The notes beneath the pieces are model-generated. The model did no database searches. It saw only the letters and a program-made list of their open reading frames with translations, and was not told the origin of the DNA. From Sinorhizobium sp. BG8 (GTDB lineage: Bacteria; Pseudomonadota; Alphaproteobacteria; Rhizobiales; Rhizobiaceae), in the NCBI RefSeq assembly GCF_016864555.1, contig NZ_CP044011.1, positions 2,499,501-2,563,500 on the forward strand: a stretch of DNA of 64,000 bases, read 5' to 3'. Position numbers and translations under genes: made by a program. Below, one piece after another: positions 9,712 through 17,384 of this stretch (position 1 is the first letter of the stretch; every line of letters begins with the position of its first letter).

Positions 9712-10086
9712 ATGGGTAAGAAGGATTTCGGCGGCATCGTCCGCATGAAGCTCTCCAACGGCGAGCAGATCTCGCTTCGCGGCACGCTCAACATGAACAC
9801 GGCCGGCGTCTCCAGCGAGTCTATCACCAACCAGGATGGGTCGGTCGATCGAGTAATGACGCCGCGGGCACGAACGGCGGAGTTCAGCTTTGCCGACCGC
9901 GGGCTTGACCTCGATGCTTTGATGAAAGCCGATCGCTTCAACGTGACTTTCATCGAGGACACGACGGGCGTGACGCATTTCTTCACGAGTGCCGTTGTCG
10001 TTGGCGATCCGCAGAAGAACCGGCTCAATGGCGAGGTAACAGGTGTTTCGATCGCCGCGGAAGGTTACCGCAAGACGGAGGACTAA
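9712..10086 (+). CDS. Phage tail tube protein (Mu gpM-like)
   Basis: This 124-residue protein starts MGKKDFGGIVRMKLSNGEQ and contains ISLRGTLNMNTAGVSSESITNQDGSVD, typical of the short tube proteins that follow sheath genes in Mu-like phages. The tube forms the rigid channel inside the sheath. A ribosome site (GAAAGGATAT) lies just upstream. The next gene, the tail chaperone, starts four bases after the stop. Confidence 0.9.
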   Translation: MGKKDFGGIVRMKLSNGEQISLRGTLNMNTAGVSSESITNQDGSVDRVMTPRARTAEFSFADRGLDLDALMKADRFNVTFIEDTTGVTHFFTSAVVVGDPQKNRLNGEVTGVSIAAEGYRKTED

Positions 10087-10089
10087 GCC

Positions 10090-10452
10090 TTGGAAAAGGT
10101 GACCGTGAAGCTCTCGCGCTCCTACCAGGGGCACGATGGCACATTCGATAGCGTCACGCTGCGCGAGCCGACCTACAAGGAAATCTTCATTGATGGTCTC
10201 GGCGAGCCACAGCAGTGGCAGCCGGCGCCGGACGGCTCGAATGTGCTGATCACCCTGCCTGATGTTGTCGACGACTACGTGCGCAAGCTCGCCGTGACGC
10301 CGACGGCTGATAACTTGTCCACTCTGGGTGTGAGGGACGCGTTGGCTGTCGGGCGGGCAGTGCTTAGTTTTTTTCAGGAGCTGCCAGCGCGCGAGACGCC
10401 GCGGACTGGCTCGTCTTCCGCTTCGGATGGGACGCAGGTCGCGTCGAGCTGA
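10090..10452 (+). CDS. Phage tail assembly chaperone (gp41-like), zero-frame product
   Basis: This 120-residue protein opens with a TTG at 10090 four bases after the tube stop and has the tail-chaperone pattern VKLSRSYQGHDGTFDSVTLREPTYKE. In Mu-like phages such proteins load onto the tape measure protein during tail assembly. The last 25 zero-frame residues after the T7 run are serine/threonine-rich and look unlike a folded domain, whereas the -1 frame from that point encodes a much more protein-like sequence (see the separate frameshift entry). Confidence 0.85.
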   Translation: MEKVTVKLSRSYQGHDGTFDSVTLREPTYKEIFIDGLGEPQQWQPAPDGSNVLITLPDVVDDYVRKLAVTPTADNLSTLGVRDALAVGRAVLSFFQELPARETPRTGSSSASDGTQVASS

Positions 10453-10517
10453 TGACCGTGCGTCAGATCCACTACTGGATCCATCGCTATGTTGAATTCC
10501 GGGAAAACTCGAAATGA
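10090..10517 (+). CDS. Predicted -1 frameshift product of the tail assembly chaperone
   Basis: The zero frame reaches the run AGT TTT TTT at 10366-10374 (T7 at 10368-10374), a heptamer that allows both tRNAs to re-pair one base back. From 10374 the -1 frame reads 47 codons (SGAASARDAADWLVFRFG onwards, including QIHYWIHRYVEF) and stops at 10515-10517, overlapping the tape measure ATG at 10514. The product would be 142 residues: 95 shared plus 47. Many tailed phages make such G/GT-type chaperone pairs from this exact location. The frameshift is inferred from sequence; a small coupled ORF from ATG 10452 is the alternative. Confidence 0.75.
10366..10374 (+). other. Candidate -1 ribosomal slippery site (T7)
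   Basis: The zero-frame codons are AGT TTT TTT, giving seven consecutive T. Slippage by one base puts the ribosome into a frame that stays open to 10517 and ends on the tape measure start. The codons after the site in the -1 frame have strong coding character (many aromatic and charged residues), in contrast to the Ser/Thr/Gly-rich zero-frame tail. Confidence 0.7.
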
Positions 10518-12379
10518 CGCGTGAAGTCGAAGCCAGGCTGAAGATCTCCGCCGTCGATCGGACGGGCCGGGTGTTCCAGTCGCTTGCCGGCCGGATGCAG
10601 CAGGTGAACCGGCAGGCGTCTGCGCTCAACCGTCAGCAGTCAATGGTCGGCCGTAGCGCCACGTCGATGATGGCGGCAGTCGGCCGGATTGCGGCACCTG
10701 CTGCACTCACGGCTTTCGCGACATCCGCGGTCAAGGAGTTCGCTGCGGTCGAGCGGCAGATGACGCGCATCGGGATCACGGCGGGCTCGAGCTCGGCGGA
10801 AACCGAAGCCGCATTTTCCCGCATGCAGCAAGTCTCGAAGGACATGGCGTTGCCGGTCGACAGCGCGATCGAGGCGCTCGATACGCTCGTTTCGTCCGGT
10901 CTTTCGTTGAAGGAGGCTATGGATTTCCTGCCGTCAGTTCTGGCGACCGCGCAAGCGTCCGGCTCCGCGACGCAGGACATCGCCAATACCGCGATCAAGG
11001 CGTCTTCGGCGTTGAAGATCGAGGCCGGACAGATGCAGCGCGCCTTCGATGTCATGGTGACAGGCGGCAAGGCAGGTCAGTTCGAACTGAAGGACATGGC
11101 CGCCTATATTCCCGAGCTGGCGAACTCCTTTGCCTCCCTCGGCTATACCGGGGAAGACGGTCTCAAGCAGCTGATCGCCATACTCCAAACGCTGCGCGAG
11201 GACACGGGCGATGCGAGTGCTGCGGCGACGCAGGCGCAAAACATCTTCGGCAAAATGTTCTCCTCGGACACGGCCAAGAAATTCTCCAGCTTCGGAATCA
11301 ATCTCCGCAAGGAACTGGAGGCGGCCCGCAAGAACGGCGAGGATGCGGTCTCCGCTTTCGTTCGTCTGTCCAAGGAGGCCATCGACGGCGACCTGTCGAA
11401 GCTGCCGCTGCTCTTCACCGATCAGGAATTCCGCCTCGGCATGCAGTCGCTGATTACCAGCGCAGATTCCTACAAGCGATTTGTTGATGCGGTGAACTCC
11501 TCCGAAGTCGACGGAACCGTCATGCGGGACGTCAAGCGCGTCACGGACGATGCGCAGGCAAGCATCGATCGGGCCTGGTCGAGCTGGGAAAGGTTGAAGA
11601 ACAGTATTGGCGGCAAGATCGCTCCGGCGGCGACGTCTGCAATGGATTTCGTTTCCAACGAGACGGACTATCAGGCAGCCGTCGATCGAGCCCTGGACGC
11701 GCGCGGTATGGGCTTCCTCGACAAGGAATGGTGGAAGTTCCAGAACACCAACGGCCGAGGCGGCGCCCGCGGGAATGAAACCGAGGAATCAGACCGCATG
11801 GCCATGGAGGGCGGCTTCAACCGCCCGTCGATCCGCTCGAAGTATGAGCAGGGGCCGCGTCTGCCTGCTGGCTGGAAAGCACAAAAGGAGTTTCCGGGCG
11901 GTGGCACGGGTGCTCTCCCGCTTCCCGTTTCCCGTCCCACTGCGCTCCCGTCCATGCCGGAGCGATTGGAAGGCGTTCCTGCAGGGCTCCGTCCGTCTCC
12001 GACTGTCGCGGCGATGGGGCAGGTTTCGGGGAGTTTCTTCCGCGTTCCGTCACGCGACGAACTCAAGGATGCGTTGAAGATCGACGCTAGCGGCCTGAAG
12101 GACACCAGCGACGAGGCGGCACAGAAAGTTGCCGAAGGAGGGCGAGCTGCCGGGCAGGCGATCGAGGAAAGTGCGGCCTTCTTCAAGGTCGCAGGTGTCG
12201 ACGTCGGCGCGGCCCTCATGTCCGCCGCAGAGAAAATGCTCCAGGCGGCAAACAAGCTCAACAGCGCGCAGGTCGCTGTCGCCAACGCAGCCATCAACGG
12301 CAGGTCGAATGTGAACGCTGACACCGGCCGCAGCATGCCGGCGGTGGCGGCGTCGGCGAACGGTGCGGGTGGGCGCTAG
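10514..12379 (+). CDS. Phage tail tape measure protein, TP901-like
   Basis: This 621-residue protein sets tail length and is ejected ahead of the DNA. It has an N-terminal coiled coil (residues about 20-60), then the conserved TP901 core with alternating helices (VKEFAAVERQMTRIGITAG, ATAQASGSATQDIANT, SYTGEDGL-type segment, residues about 75-330), followed by a proline-rich low-complexity stretch (about 450-500) and a helical C-terminus. At the usual relation of about 0.15 nm per residue the tail would be roughly 90 nm long; that figure is an inference. Its ATG overlaps the end of the frameshifted chaperone. Confidence 0.92.
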   Translation: MTREVEARLKISAVDRTGRVFQSLAGRMQQVNRQASALNRQQSMVGRSATSMMAAVGRIAAPAALTAFATSAVKEFAAVERQMTRIGITAGSSSAETEAAFSRMQQVSKDMALPVDSAIEALDTLVSSGLSLKEAMDFLPSVLATAQASGSATQDIANTAIKASSALKIEAGQMQRAFDVMVTGGKAGQFELKDMAAYIPELANSFASLGYTGEDGLKQLIAILQTLREDTGDASAAATQAQNIFGKMFSSDTAKKFSSFGINLRKELEAARKNGEDAVSAFVRLSKEAIDGDLSKLPLLFTDQEFRLGMQSLITSADSYKRFVDAVNSSEVDGTVMRDVKRVTDDAQASIDRAWSSWERLKNSIGGKIAPAATSAMDFVSNETDYQAAVDRALDARGMGFLDKEWWKFQNTNGRGGARGNETEESDRMAMEGGFNRPSIRSKYEQGPRLPAGWKAQKEFPGGGTGALPLPVSRPTALPSMPERLEGVPAGLRPSPTVAAMGQVSGSFFRVPSRDELKDALKIDASGLKDTSDEAAQKVAEGGRAAGQAIEESAAFFKVAGVDVGAALMSAAEKMLQAANKLNSAQVAVANAAINGRSNVNADTGRSMPAVAASANGAGGR

Positions 12380-12381
12380 CT

Positions 12382-12840
12382 ATGCGGGACTGGACAAAAA
12401 CGCTTCTCTCCGCCTCGTTCCGGGGGGTGAGCTTTTACGTCGAGCGGGACGATCTGGCGGGCGGGAGGCGGGCGGCAATCCACGAATACGCCGGCGGCGA
12501 GACATCGATCATCGAAGATCAGGGGAGACGGACGCGGACATTCGACGTTGCGGCCTATGTCACCGGTGACACTGCCGACGGGCGCGCGCACCGTCTGACG
12601 GCGGCGCTCGACGCGGCTGGACCCGGCATGCTGGTATTGCCGATCGACGGCGGCCAGATGGTTCATATCCTCGAATGGCGCCGCATGCGCGAGCGCGACC
12701 GCAATGGATATCTCGCTTTCGATATCAGGGCGGCGGTTCCATTCGCCGGGACGGCGTCCGGTCTGACAATTGGGGATGTCGGAGCGGCATTCTCGTCGGG
12801 ACTTGCTGCGGCAAGGTCCGCATTCGGAGGGTTATTCTGA
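12382..12840 (+). CDS. DNA circularization/baseplate protein, N-terminal part (Mu gpN-like, DNA_circ_N)
   Basis: This 152-residue protein has the DNA_circ_N pattern: WTKTLLSASFRGVSFYVE, HEYAGGETSIIEDQG, and VAAYVTGDTAD. In Mu, gpN is a single protein of 491 aa that sits in the baseplate between tape measure and hub. Here only the N-terminal domain is in this gene, and the stop overlaps the start of the next gene (TGATG at 12838-12842). The family name comes from an early genetic phenotype in Mu; a structural tail role is more likely. Confidence 0.85.
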   Translation: MRDWTKTLLSASFRGVSFYVERDDLAGGRRAAIHEYAGGETSIIEDQGRRTRTFDVAAYVTGDTADGRAHRLTAALDAAGPGMLVLPIDGGQMVHILEWRRMRERDRNGYLAFDIRAAVPFAGTASGLTIGDVGAAFSSGLAAARSAFGGLF

Positions 12841-13454
12841 TGGCTGCGGACAGGACTGTCATTCTCGACTGGGTCGCGACCGTCGTTGCCGATATCGTCA
12901 CCGATGCGGAAGACGAGGCCGATATCGCAACGCGCGTTGCCGAGGCGCCTGATCTCGACAGTGCGGAATTTGCCGCCGAGATCATCGATCTGACGCGGAT
13001 CATCGGCGAGAGCGTGACCGATGCGCGTGGCTTTGCGGCGTTTGTGGTCCCGGAGACGGCGGACACGGAAACGCGTGAAGCGATCGTATTCCTTTGTGCT
13101 GTCGGGCAGGCGCTGTCCGCCGGACGGGTGTCGTGGCCGTCGCGGCCGTCGGCAAGGAATGCCAGGGCGAGCCTCGGAACGATCGCCGAGGAGGCCTATG
13201 CGGTCGCAGCGCGCCTCGATCCCGATCTTTACGCATGGCTGCGCAACCTGGTGCAGGTAGCAATCCGTTTGGTTTCGGAAATTGCTGCCAATTCGACACC
13301 GATGGTGCGGGTTGCGGCGGGGGTTTCACTTCCCTCGACGGCCCTTGCCTATCAGCTCTACGGCGACGCCACGCGCGCGGCGCAACTGGTTGAGATTGCC
13401 GACAGCTCCACACCGATGCTTATGCCGGTGAGCTTCGACGCGCTCGCCAGCTGA
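12840..13454 (+). CDS. Probable C-terminal half of split Mu gpN-like protein
   Basis: This 204-residue protein starts MAADRTVILDWVATVVADIV at ATG 12840, overlapping the stop of the DNA_circ_N gene. Its C-terminus (STALAYQLYGDATRAAQLV then a Pro/Met-rich end with FDALA) resembles the C-terminal end of gpN-like circularization proteins, so the two genes together probably replace one longer protein (152 + 204 residues). The upstream open frame (12675 onward) lies inside the preceding gene and is not used. The assignment is inference from this ending and from gene order. Confidence 0.7.
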   Translation: MAADRTVILDWVATVVADIVTDAEDEADIATRVAEAPDLDSAEFAAEIIDLTRIIGESVTDARGFAAFVVPETADTETREAIVFLCAVGQALSAGRVSWPSRPSARNARASLGTIAEEAYAVAARLDPDLYAWLRNLVQVAIRLVSEIAANSTPMVRVAAGVSLPSTALAYQLYGDATRAAQLVEIADSSTPMLMPVSFDALAS

Positions 13455-13477
13455 CAATTGCAAACGGACCCTGACAG

Positions 13478-14527
13478 ATGCTTGAGACCGTGACGATTGC
13501 CGGAATGCCGCCGATCATCGGAGTTGCTATATCGATGTCCGTCGAGGAAGCGGTGCGCACGGCGAGCGTCGACCTGGTGCCCGCGGGCGATCGCGTTCCG
13601 GTTTCGGTCGGGCAGGAAGTCGTCATCAAGGCGAGCGGGACGACGGTGCTGACAGGCTATGTCCGAGACGTGTCGCCATCGCACGAGGGAGAGGCCCGGG
13701 CGCTGTCGGTCTCTCTGGTTTCGCGAACCGTCGACGCGACGGAATGCTCTGTCCTTCACAAGACCGGTGAAGTCCGGGGCAAGAGCCTCGCCGATATCGC
13801 CCGCGAATACGATGGGCTGGGTGTCGGCGTGGAGGATGACGGCGGCCTCCCGGTTGAGCCCGTGCATCGCCTTCGCGTTGGGGAAAGCCAGTTCCACACG
13901 ATAGAGCGACGGGCGCGTGGGCGCGGAATTCTTATCCATGACACGCCCGAAGGCAGGCTGAAACTTGCCACCAAACCGGCCGGCACTCATTCAGGCGGTC
14001 TTCGCTTTGGTGTCAACATCAGAAGGGCGTCGGCGAGCTTCACCGAGCGCGGCCGTCACTCCAAGGTGCACGTTCGTGGACAGGCGAGCGAAGGCATCGA
14101 CGCACAGCAGCTTCGCGGACAGGCGGTCGCGACCGACAGCAGTGTTTCGCGCGATCGGCCGCTGGTGTTGCAACACGAGGGCGAGTCGACGACCGACCGC
14201 ATGAAAAAGCGGGCGGAATGGCAGGCCAAACGCGCCGCCGGCAATGCGGCAACGGCAGAGATCACGGTCACCGGATGGCGGGATTCTGCCGGGATAATCT
14301 GGACGCCCAACTTCCTCGTCTACGTCGAGGATGACTGGATTGGCATCAACGGCTCGATGCTGATCAAGGCCGTGACGCTGTCGCAGACCGGCGACGGCGA
14401 AGACGGCACCACGGCGACGCTCTCGCTTGCCGATCCGCGCGGCTATGGCGGCGAGAACCCGCGCGGCAGTTCCTCTGACGCCTACGCGGCGCCGGGCAAA
14501 ATCACGGCCACATGGGAGCAGGAATGA
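13478..14527 (+). CDS. Baseplate hub protein (Mu gp44/gpP-like)
   Basis: This 349-residue protein resembles the tail hub proteins of Mu-like phages: an N-terminal strand-rich domain (VDLVPAGDRVPVSVGQEVVIKASG), a central GKSLADIAREYDGLGV segment of the LysM/gp27-like kind, the FHTIERRARGRGILIHDTPEGRL segment, and a C-terminal OB-like region (YVEDDWIGINGSMLI). Such hubs form the trimer on which the spike sits. The stop overlaps the start of the spike gene (ATGA at 14524-14527). Confidence 0.85.
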   Translation: MLETVTIAGMPPIIGVAISMSVEEAVRTASVDLVPAGDRVPVSVGQEVVIKASGTTVLTGYVRDVSPSHEGEARALSVSLVSRTVDATECSVLHKTGEVRGKSLADIAREYDGLGVGVEDDGGLPVEPVHRLRVGESQFHTIERRARGRGILIHDTPEGRLKLATKPAGTHSGGLRFGVNIRRASASFTERGRHSKVHVRGQASEGIDAQQLRGQAVATDSSVSRDRPLVLQHEGESTTDRMKKRAEWQAKRAAGNAATAEITVTGWRDSAGIIWTPNFLVYVEDDWIGINGSMLIKAVTLSQTGDGEDGTTATLSLADPRGYGGENPRGSSSDAYAAPGKITATWEQE

Positions 14528-14988
14528 TGAACGGCGCGCGCTTTGAGTTCGACGGAACGATCGAGGAGAAGAAGGGGCAGCAGTTCGTCAACGGTCGCGG
14601 ACGCTATGGACAGGGTTTCACGAGGCTACACCGCCCCGAGCCGCACGGCTTCGCGTCGCAGCCGATAAGCGGCGCCAAAGGATTGTTGGTCTTTCCGAAC
14701 GGGCAGAGCGACGAGGGCTATGTGCTCGGCGGTGAGCATCCGGAGAAGCGCCCGACCGGTTTGCCATCGGGCGCAACGGCGCTCTACGACGCCAACGGCA
14801 ACATCATTCGCCTGCTGATGTCGGAGGTCGTGATGGACTTCGCGAGCCGCACCATCACCATGATCGGAGGCGAGTGGCAGATCACCGGAAATGTCACCAT
14901 TACCGGCAATCTGGAAGTCAACGGCAACATCCATGCCAGCGGTACGATCATCGACGAGCTGGGCAACACAAACCACCACGTTCACTAA
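14524..14988 (+). CDS. Baseplate assembly protein V / tail spike (Mu gp45-like)
   Basis: This 154-residue protein starts at ATG 14524 (another ATG follows at 14527) and should form the membrane-piercing spike. The C-terminal part (WQITGNVTITGNLEVNGNIHASG) is a short-period strand repeat typical of a trimeric beta-helix. The chain ends in NHHVH, an H-x-H-like apex that binds a metal ion in related spikes. An in-frame ATG at 14512 would extend into the hub gene; the ATGA-coupled start with GCAGGA in front is preferred. Confidence 0.88.
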   Translation: MMNGARFEFDGTIEEKKGQQFVNGRGRYGQGFTRLHRPEPHGFASQPISGAKGLLVFPNGQSDEGYVLGGEHPEKRPTGLPSGATALYDANGNIIRLLMSEVVMDFASRTITMIGGEWQITGNVTITGNLEVNGNIHASGTIIDELGNTNHHVH

Positions 14989-14997
14989 AGGCGCTTC

Positions 14998-15534
14998 ATG
15001 CTCCGGATCATTCCGCTTGATGACGGCGAGGAACCTTATCGCGCGCCCGATCTCGGTTGGGACGGCTTTAGCGGCGACCTCATTCTGAACAGTCTGACAC
15101 ATTCGACTTCACCCGGCGACTTCCGCGCGGAGCAAGGGTTGGCGACGCAGGTACTGATCTGCCTCATGACTGATCGCCGTGTCGAGGCTTATGAACTCAG
15201 GGACGGCGACGTCAACAAGGGCTGGGTGGGCGACAGCTTCGATCTCGGACCCGGAGAAACGGCGATCGGTTCGAAGCTCTGGCTGCTTCGCCGCTCGGCG
15301 CTCTACGAGGGGATCGAGACGCTTGCCGAAACCTATGCTCTGGAAGCGCTGCAGCCTCTGATCGACCAGGGCGCAGCGGTGCGGGCGACAGTGACGGCCA
15401 CCGCTGACCGGAGAGCGAACCGGCTCGATCTCGCCATCGCGCTCTACGGCCGCGACGGTACGCAGAGCTTCAACAAGACATTCGAAATCCTCTGGAGGCA
15501 GATCGATGGCGTGGACCGTCCGCTCGCTCGCTGA
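14998..15534 (+). CDS. Baseplate wedge-like protein (Mu gp46-like)
   Basis: This 178-residue protein matches the gp46 pattern of Mu-like phages: ATQVLICLMTDRRVEAYELRDG near residues 44-65, GDSFDLGPGETAIGSKLWLL, and a C-terminal ALQPLIDQGAAVRATVTATADR segment similar to gpW/gp25 wedge subunits. It lies between spike and baseplate J genes, and its 3' end overlaps the baseplate J gene by about 29 bases in another frame. Confidence 0.85.
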   Translation: MLRIIPLDDGEEPYRAPDLGWDGFSGDLILNSLTHSTSPGDFRAEQGLATQVLICLMTDRRVEAYELRDGDVNKGWVGDSFDLGPGETAIGSKLWLLRRSALYEGIETLAETYALEALQPLIDQGAAVRATVTATADRRANRLDLAIALYGRDGTQSFNKTFEILWRQIDGVDRPLAR

Positions 15535-16588
15535 CATTTCCGTACGCGTTCGCGGTGCGTTTCGCGAATACCTGCCGGGTACCGATTCAGCACTCGCTAC
15601 CAATTTCGTGACGGTGACGGGCAAGGTACTGGCCGCCCTTAGTCATGAATTCGAGTTGCGCATGGCCTATCTCGCGCGGCAGATCTTCCTGTCGACGGCG
15701 GATTCGCAGTTCCTCGTCCGTCATGCTGCGGACGTCGGCATCTTCCGCAAGCCGGCCGCTGCGGCCTCGGGGTCGATCGGAGGCACGGGCGAGGCCAACG
15801 TCATCTACCCCGCCGGTATCCGGTTCGTCTCGGGCGAGGTGACCTATCTGTCGGCAAGCCCGGCATCGGCGAGCCCCAGCGGCGCTATTACCTTCGCTGT
15901 GGTGTCCGAAGTCGTGGGAGCCCATTCGAACAGGGATGGAGGAGGATCGCTCGCGCTTGCAGATCCTATTCTCTGGCCGGCGCTCTCCTCGGAATGGATC
16001 ATCTCTGACGACGGACTGGGCGGCGGAGCTGATATTGAGACCGACGAGGCGCTGCGGGCGCGGGCGCTGGTGCGCAAGCGCAATCCGCCTGGCGCTGGAA
16101 CGCTCTCCGACTATGAGCAGATCGCCCTTGCCGTGCCTGGGGTCGCCAAGGCCTGGGCGTACCGTGACCCGGCGGGACCGGGCTTCGTCGCCGTGCTTTT
16201 CCTCTTCAACGGGAGGCCGAACCTCATCCCGACGGATAGCGATGTCGAGGTCGTCCAGGCGGCGATCGACGCGAAGCGGTTGATAAGGGTCGACGACAGT
16301 GTGGCTGCGGCGCCCGTAGCCAAGTCCGTCGATCTCACCATTTCCGGTCTCGTGACCGATACGACCGCGGTGCGAGAAGCGATCTCCTCGGCTGTCGCAA
16401 CGGTGCTCCTCGAAAAGGGCAAGCCGGGCGTTACGGGCGACGTCTTCATGTTCTCGCGCTCATGGATTGACGAGGCGATCTCCGCGGTGATCGACGAGGA
16501 TCGTCACCTGCTGGTAGAGCCTGCCGGCGATGTGATGCTGACCGGCGGCGAATACGCCGTGCTCGGAGAGATCACCTATGTCTCGTAG
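15506..16588 (+). CDS. Baseplate J family protein (Mu gp47-like)
   Basis: This 360-residue protein has the baseplate_J features: an N-terminal helical region with LVRHAADVGIFRKPAAAA, the strand motif AVSEVVGAHSNRDGG-like segment, and a central DEALRARALVRKRNPPGAGTLSDYEQIAL (split by me for length). These proteins build the wedges that link hub to fibres. The length is close to Mu gp47 (360 aa range). The ATG at 15506 overlaps the gp46-like gene, and its stop overlaps the next gene start. Confidence 0.92.
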   Translation: MAWTVRSLADISVRVRGAFREYLPGTDSALATNFVTVTGKVLAALSHEFELRMAYLARQIFLSTADSQFLVRHAADVGIFRKPAAAASGSIGGTGEANVIYPAGIRFVSGEVTYLSASPASASPSGAITFAVVSEVVGAHSNRDGGGSLALADPILWPALSSEWIISDDGLGGGADIETDEALRARALVRKRNPPGAGTLSDYEQIALAVPGVAKAWAYRDPAGPGFVAVLFLFNGRPNLIPTDSDVEVVQAAIDAKRLIRVDDSVAAAPVAKSVDLTISGLVTDTTAVREAISSAVATVLLEKGKPGVTGDVFMFSRSWIDEAISAVIDEDRHLLVEPAGDVMLTGGEYAVLGEITYVS

Positions 16589-17360
16589 CCCGGTCTTCCA
16601 CACCATCACGAGGGGTTACACTGAAGGTACTTCGACGGCAGTTGCGGAGCCGGCTGACGCGCTGAGCGCACCGACGAACGACGATCTGATCACGGCAGGG
16701 TTGTCGCTTTGGCCGCAAGGGGCGGCGTGGGGATCGCCGGACGGGGAGGCGGTTCCGCTCTCGTCCAATCTGGCGCGGTTCACGCGTGTCCTCCTTGACG
16801 GTCTCGTCTTGCTCTATGCGAGGGCCTTTCGTGTCGCGATAGAGGCAAGCCCACGCGGGGCGGCGGAGCTGCTCGACGCATGGGAGGATGATCACGGGCT
16901 TCCGGAACCCTGCTTCAGTGGAGACCGCACCACCACGGAAAGGCTTTCCGCGCTGGCAGACAAGGTGAGGGGCGGGGCTGTCGCTCATCCAACCGACTTT
17001 ATCCGGGTTGCTGCCGCCTATGGTTTCGAGATCGAGATCGAGGAACCGGACATCTTCACCTGCGGATTGTCCGAGTGCGCCAGCTATCATGAGACGGGGG
17101 ACGGCTCGGAAGAGACCTACTGGATCGTTCGCGTGAAGGATTCAGGTTTCAGCTACTTCGAGGCCGGCGCTGGCGAGTGCGGTTACGACCCGCTCTTCTC
17201 CTTCGGTGTTGCAGAGGAAATCCTCTGCTTGCTGCGCAAGCTGGCGCCGGCATGGACGATCCCCGTGCTTATGCCGTGGATCGATTACGCGCTGCTGATC
17301 ACCGACAGCAACGCCCCAATCATCGACGAATACGGCAATCCGCTGTTCGTCTCGCTCTGA
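16578..17360 (+). CDS. Tail/baseplate protein, DUF2313 family (Mu gp48/YmfQ-like)
   Basis: This 260-residue protein contains LWPQGAAWGS near residue 48 and ELLDAWEDDHGLPEPC near residue 96, the recognisable YmfQ/gp48 signatures, followed by a CGYDPL-type motif near residue 196. In Mu-like phages this protein connects the baseplate to the tail fibres. It starts 11 bases before the end of the baseplate J gene and is followed by two fibre genes. Confidence 0.9.
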   Translation: MSRSPVFHTITRGYTEGTSTAVAEPADALSAPTNDDLITAGLSLWPQGAAWGSPDGEAVPLSSNLARFTRVLLDGLVLLYARAFRVAIEASPRGAAELLDAWEDDHGLPEPCFSGDRTTTERLSALADKVRGGAVAHPTDFIRVAAAYGFEIEIEEPDIFTCGLSECASYHETGDGSEETYWIVRVKDSGFSYFEAGAGECGYDPLFSFGVAEEILCLLRKLAPAWTIPVLMPWIDYALLITDSNAPIIDEYGNPLFVSL

Positions 17361-17384
17361 GCCCAGAACCTACGAGAGGTCATC

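Noticed and set aside
8392-10629. 745-codon minus-strand open frame opposite the sheath, tube and chaperone genes
   Set aside because: It spans several well-identified plus-strand genes and is a GC-bias shadow with no recognisable domain.
12382-13454. Split gpN-like genes as another sequencing frameshift
   Set aside because: Both genes have their own starts, the junction is a clean TGATG overlap, and no homopolymer run lies at the join.
14512-14523. Earlier ATG for the spike gene
   Set aside because: It lies inside the hub gene; the ATGA-coupled ATG at 14524 with GCAGGA in front is the better start.
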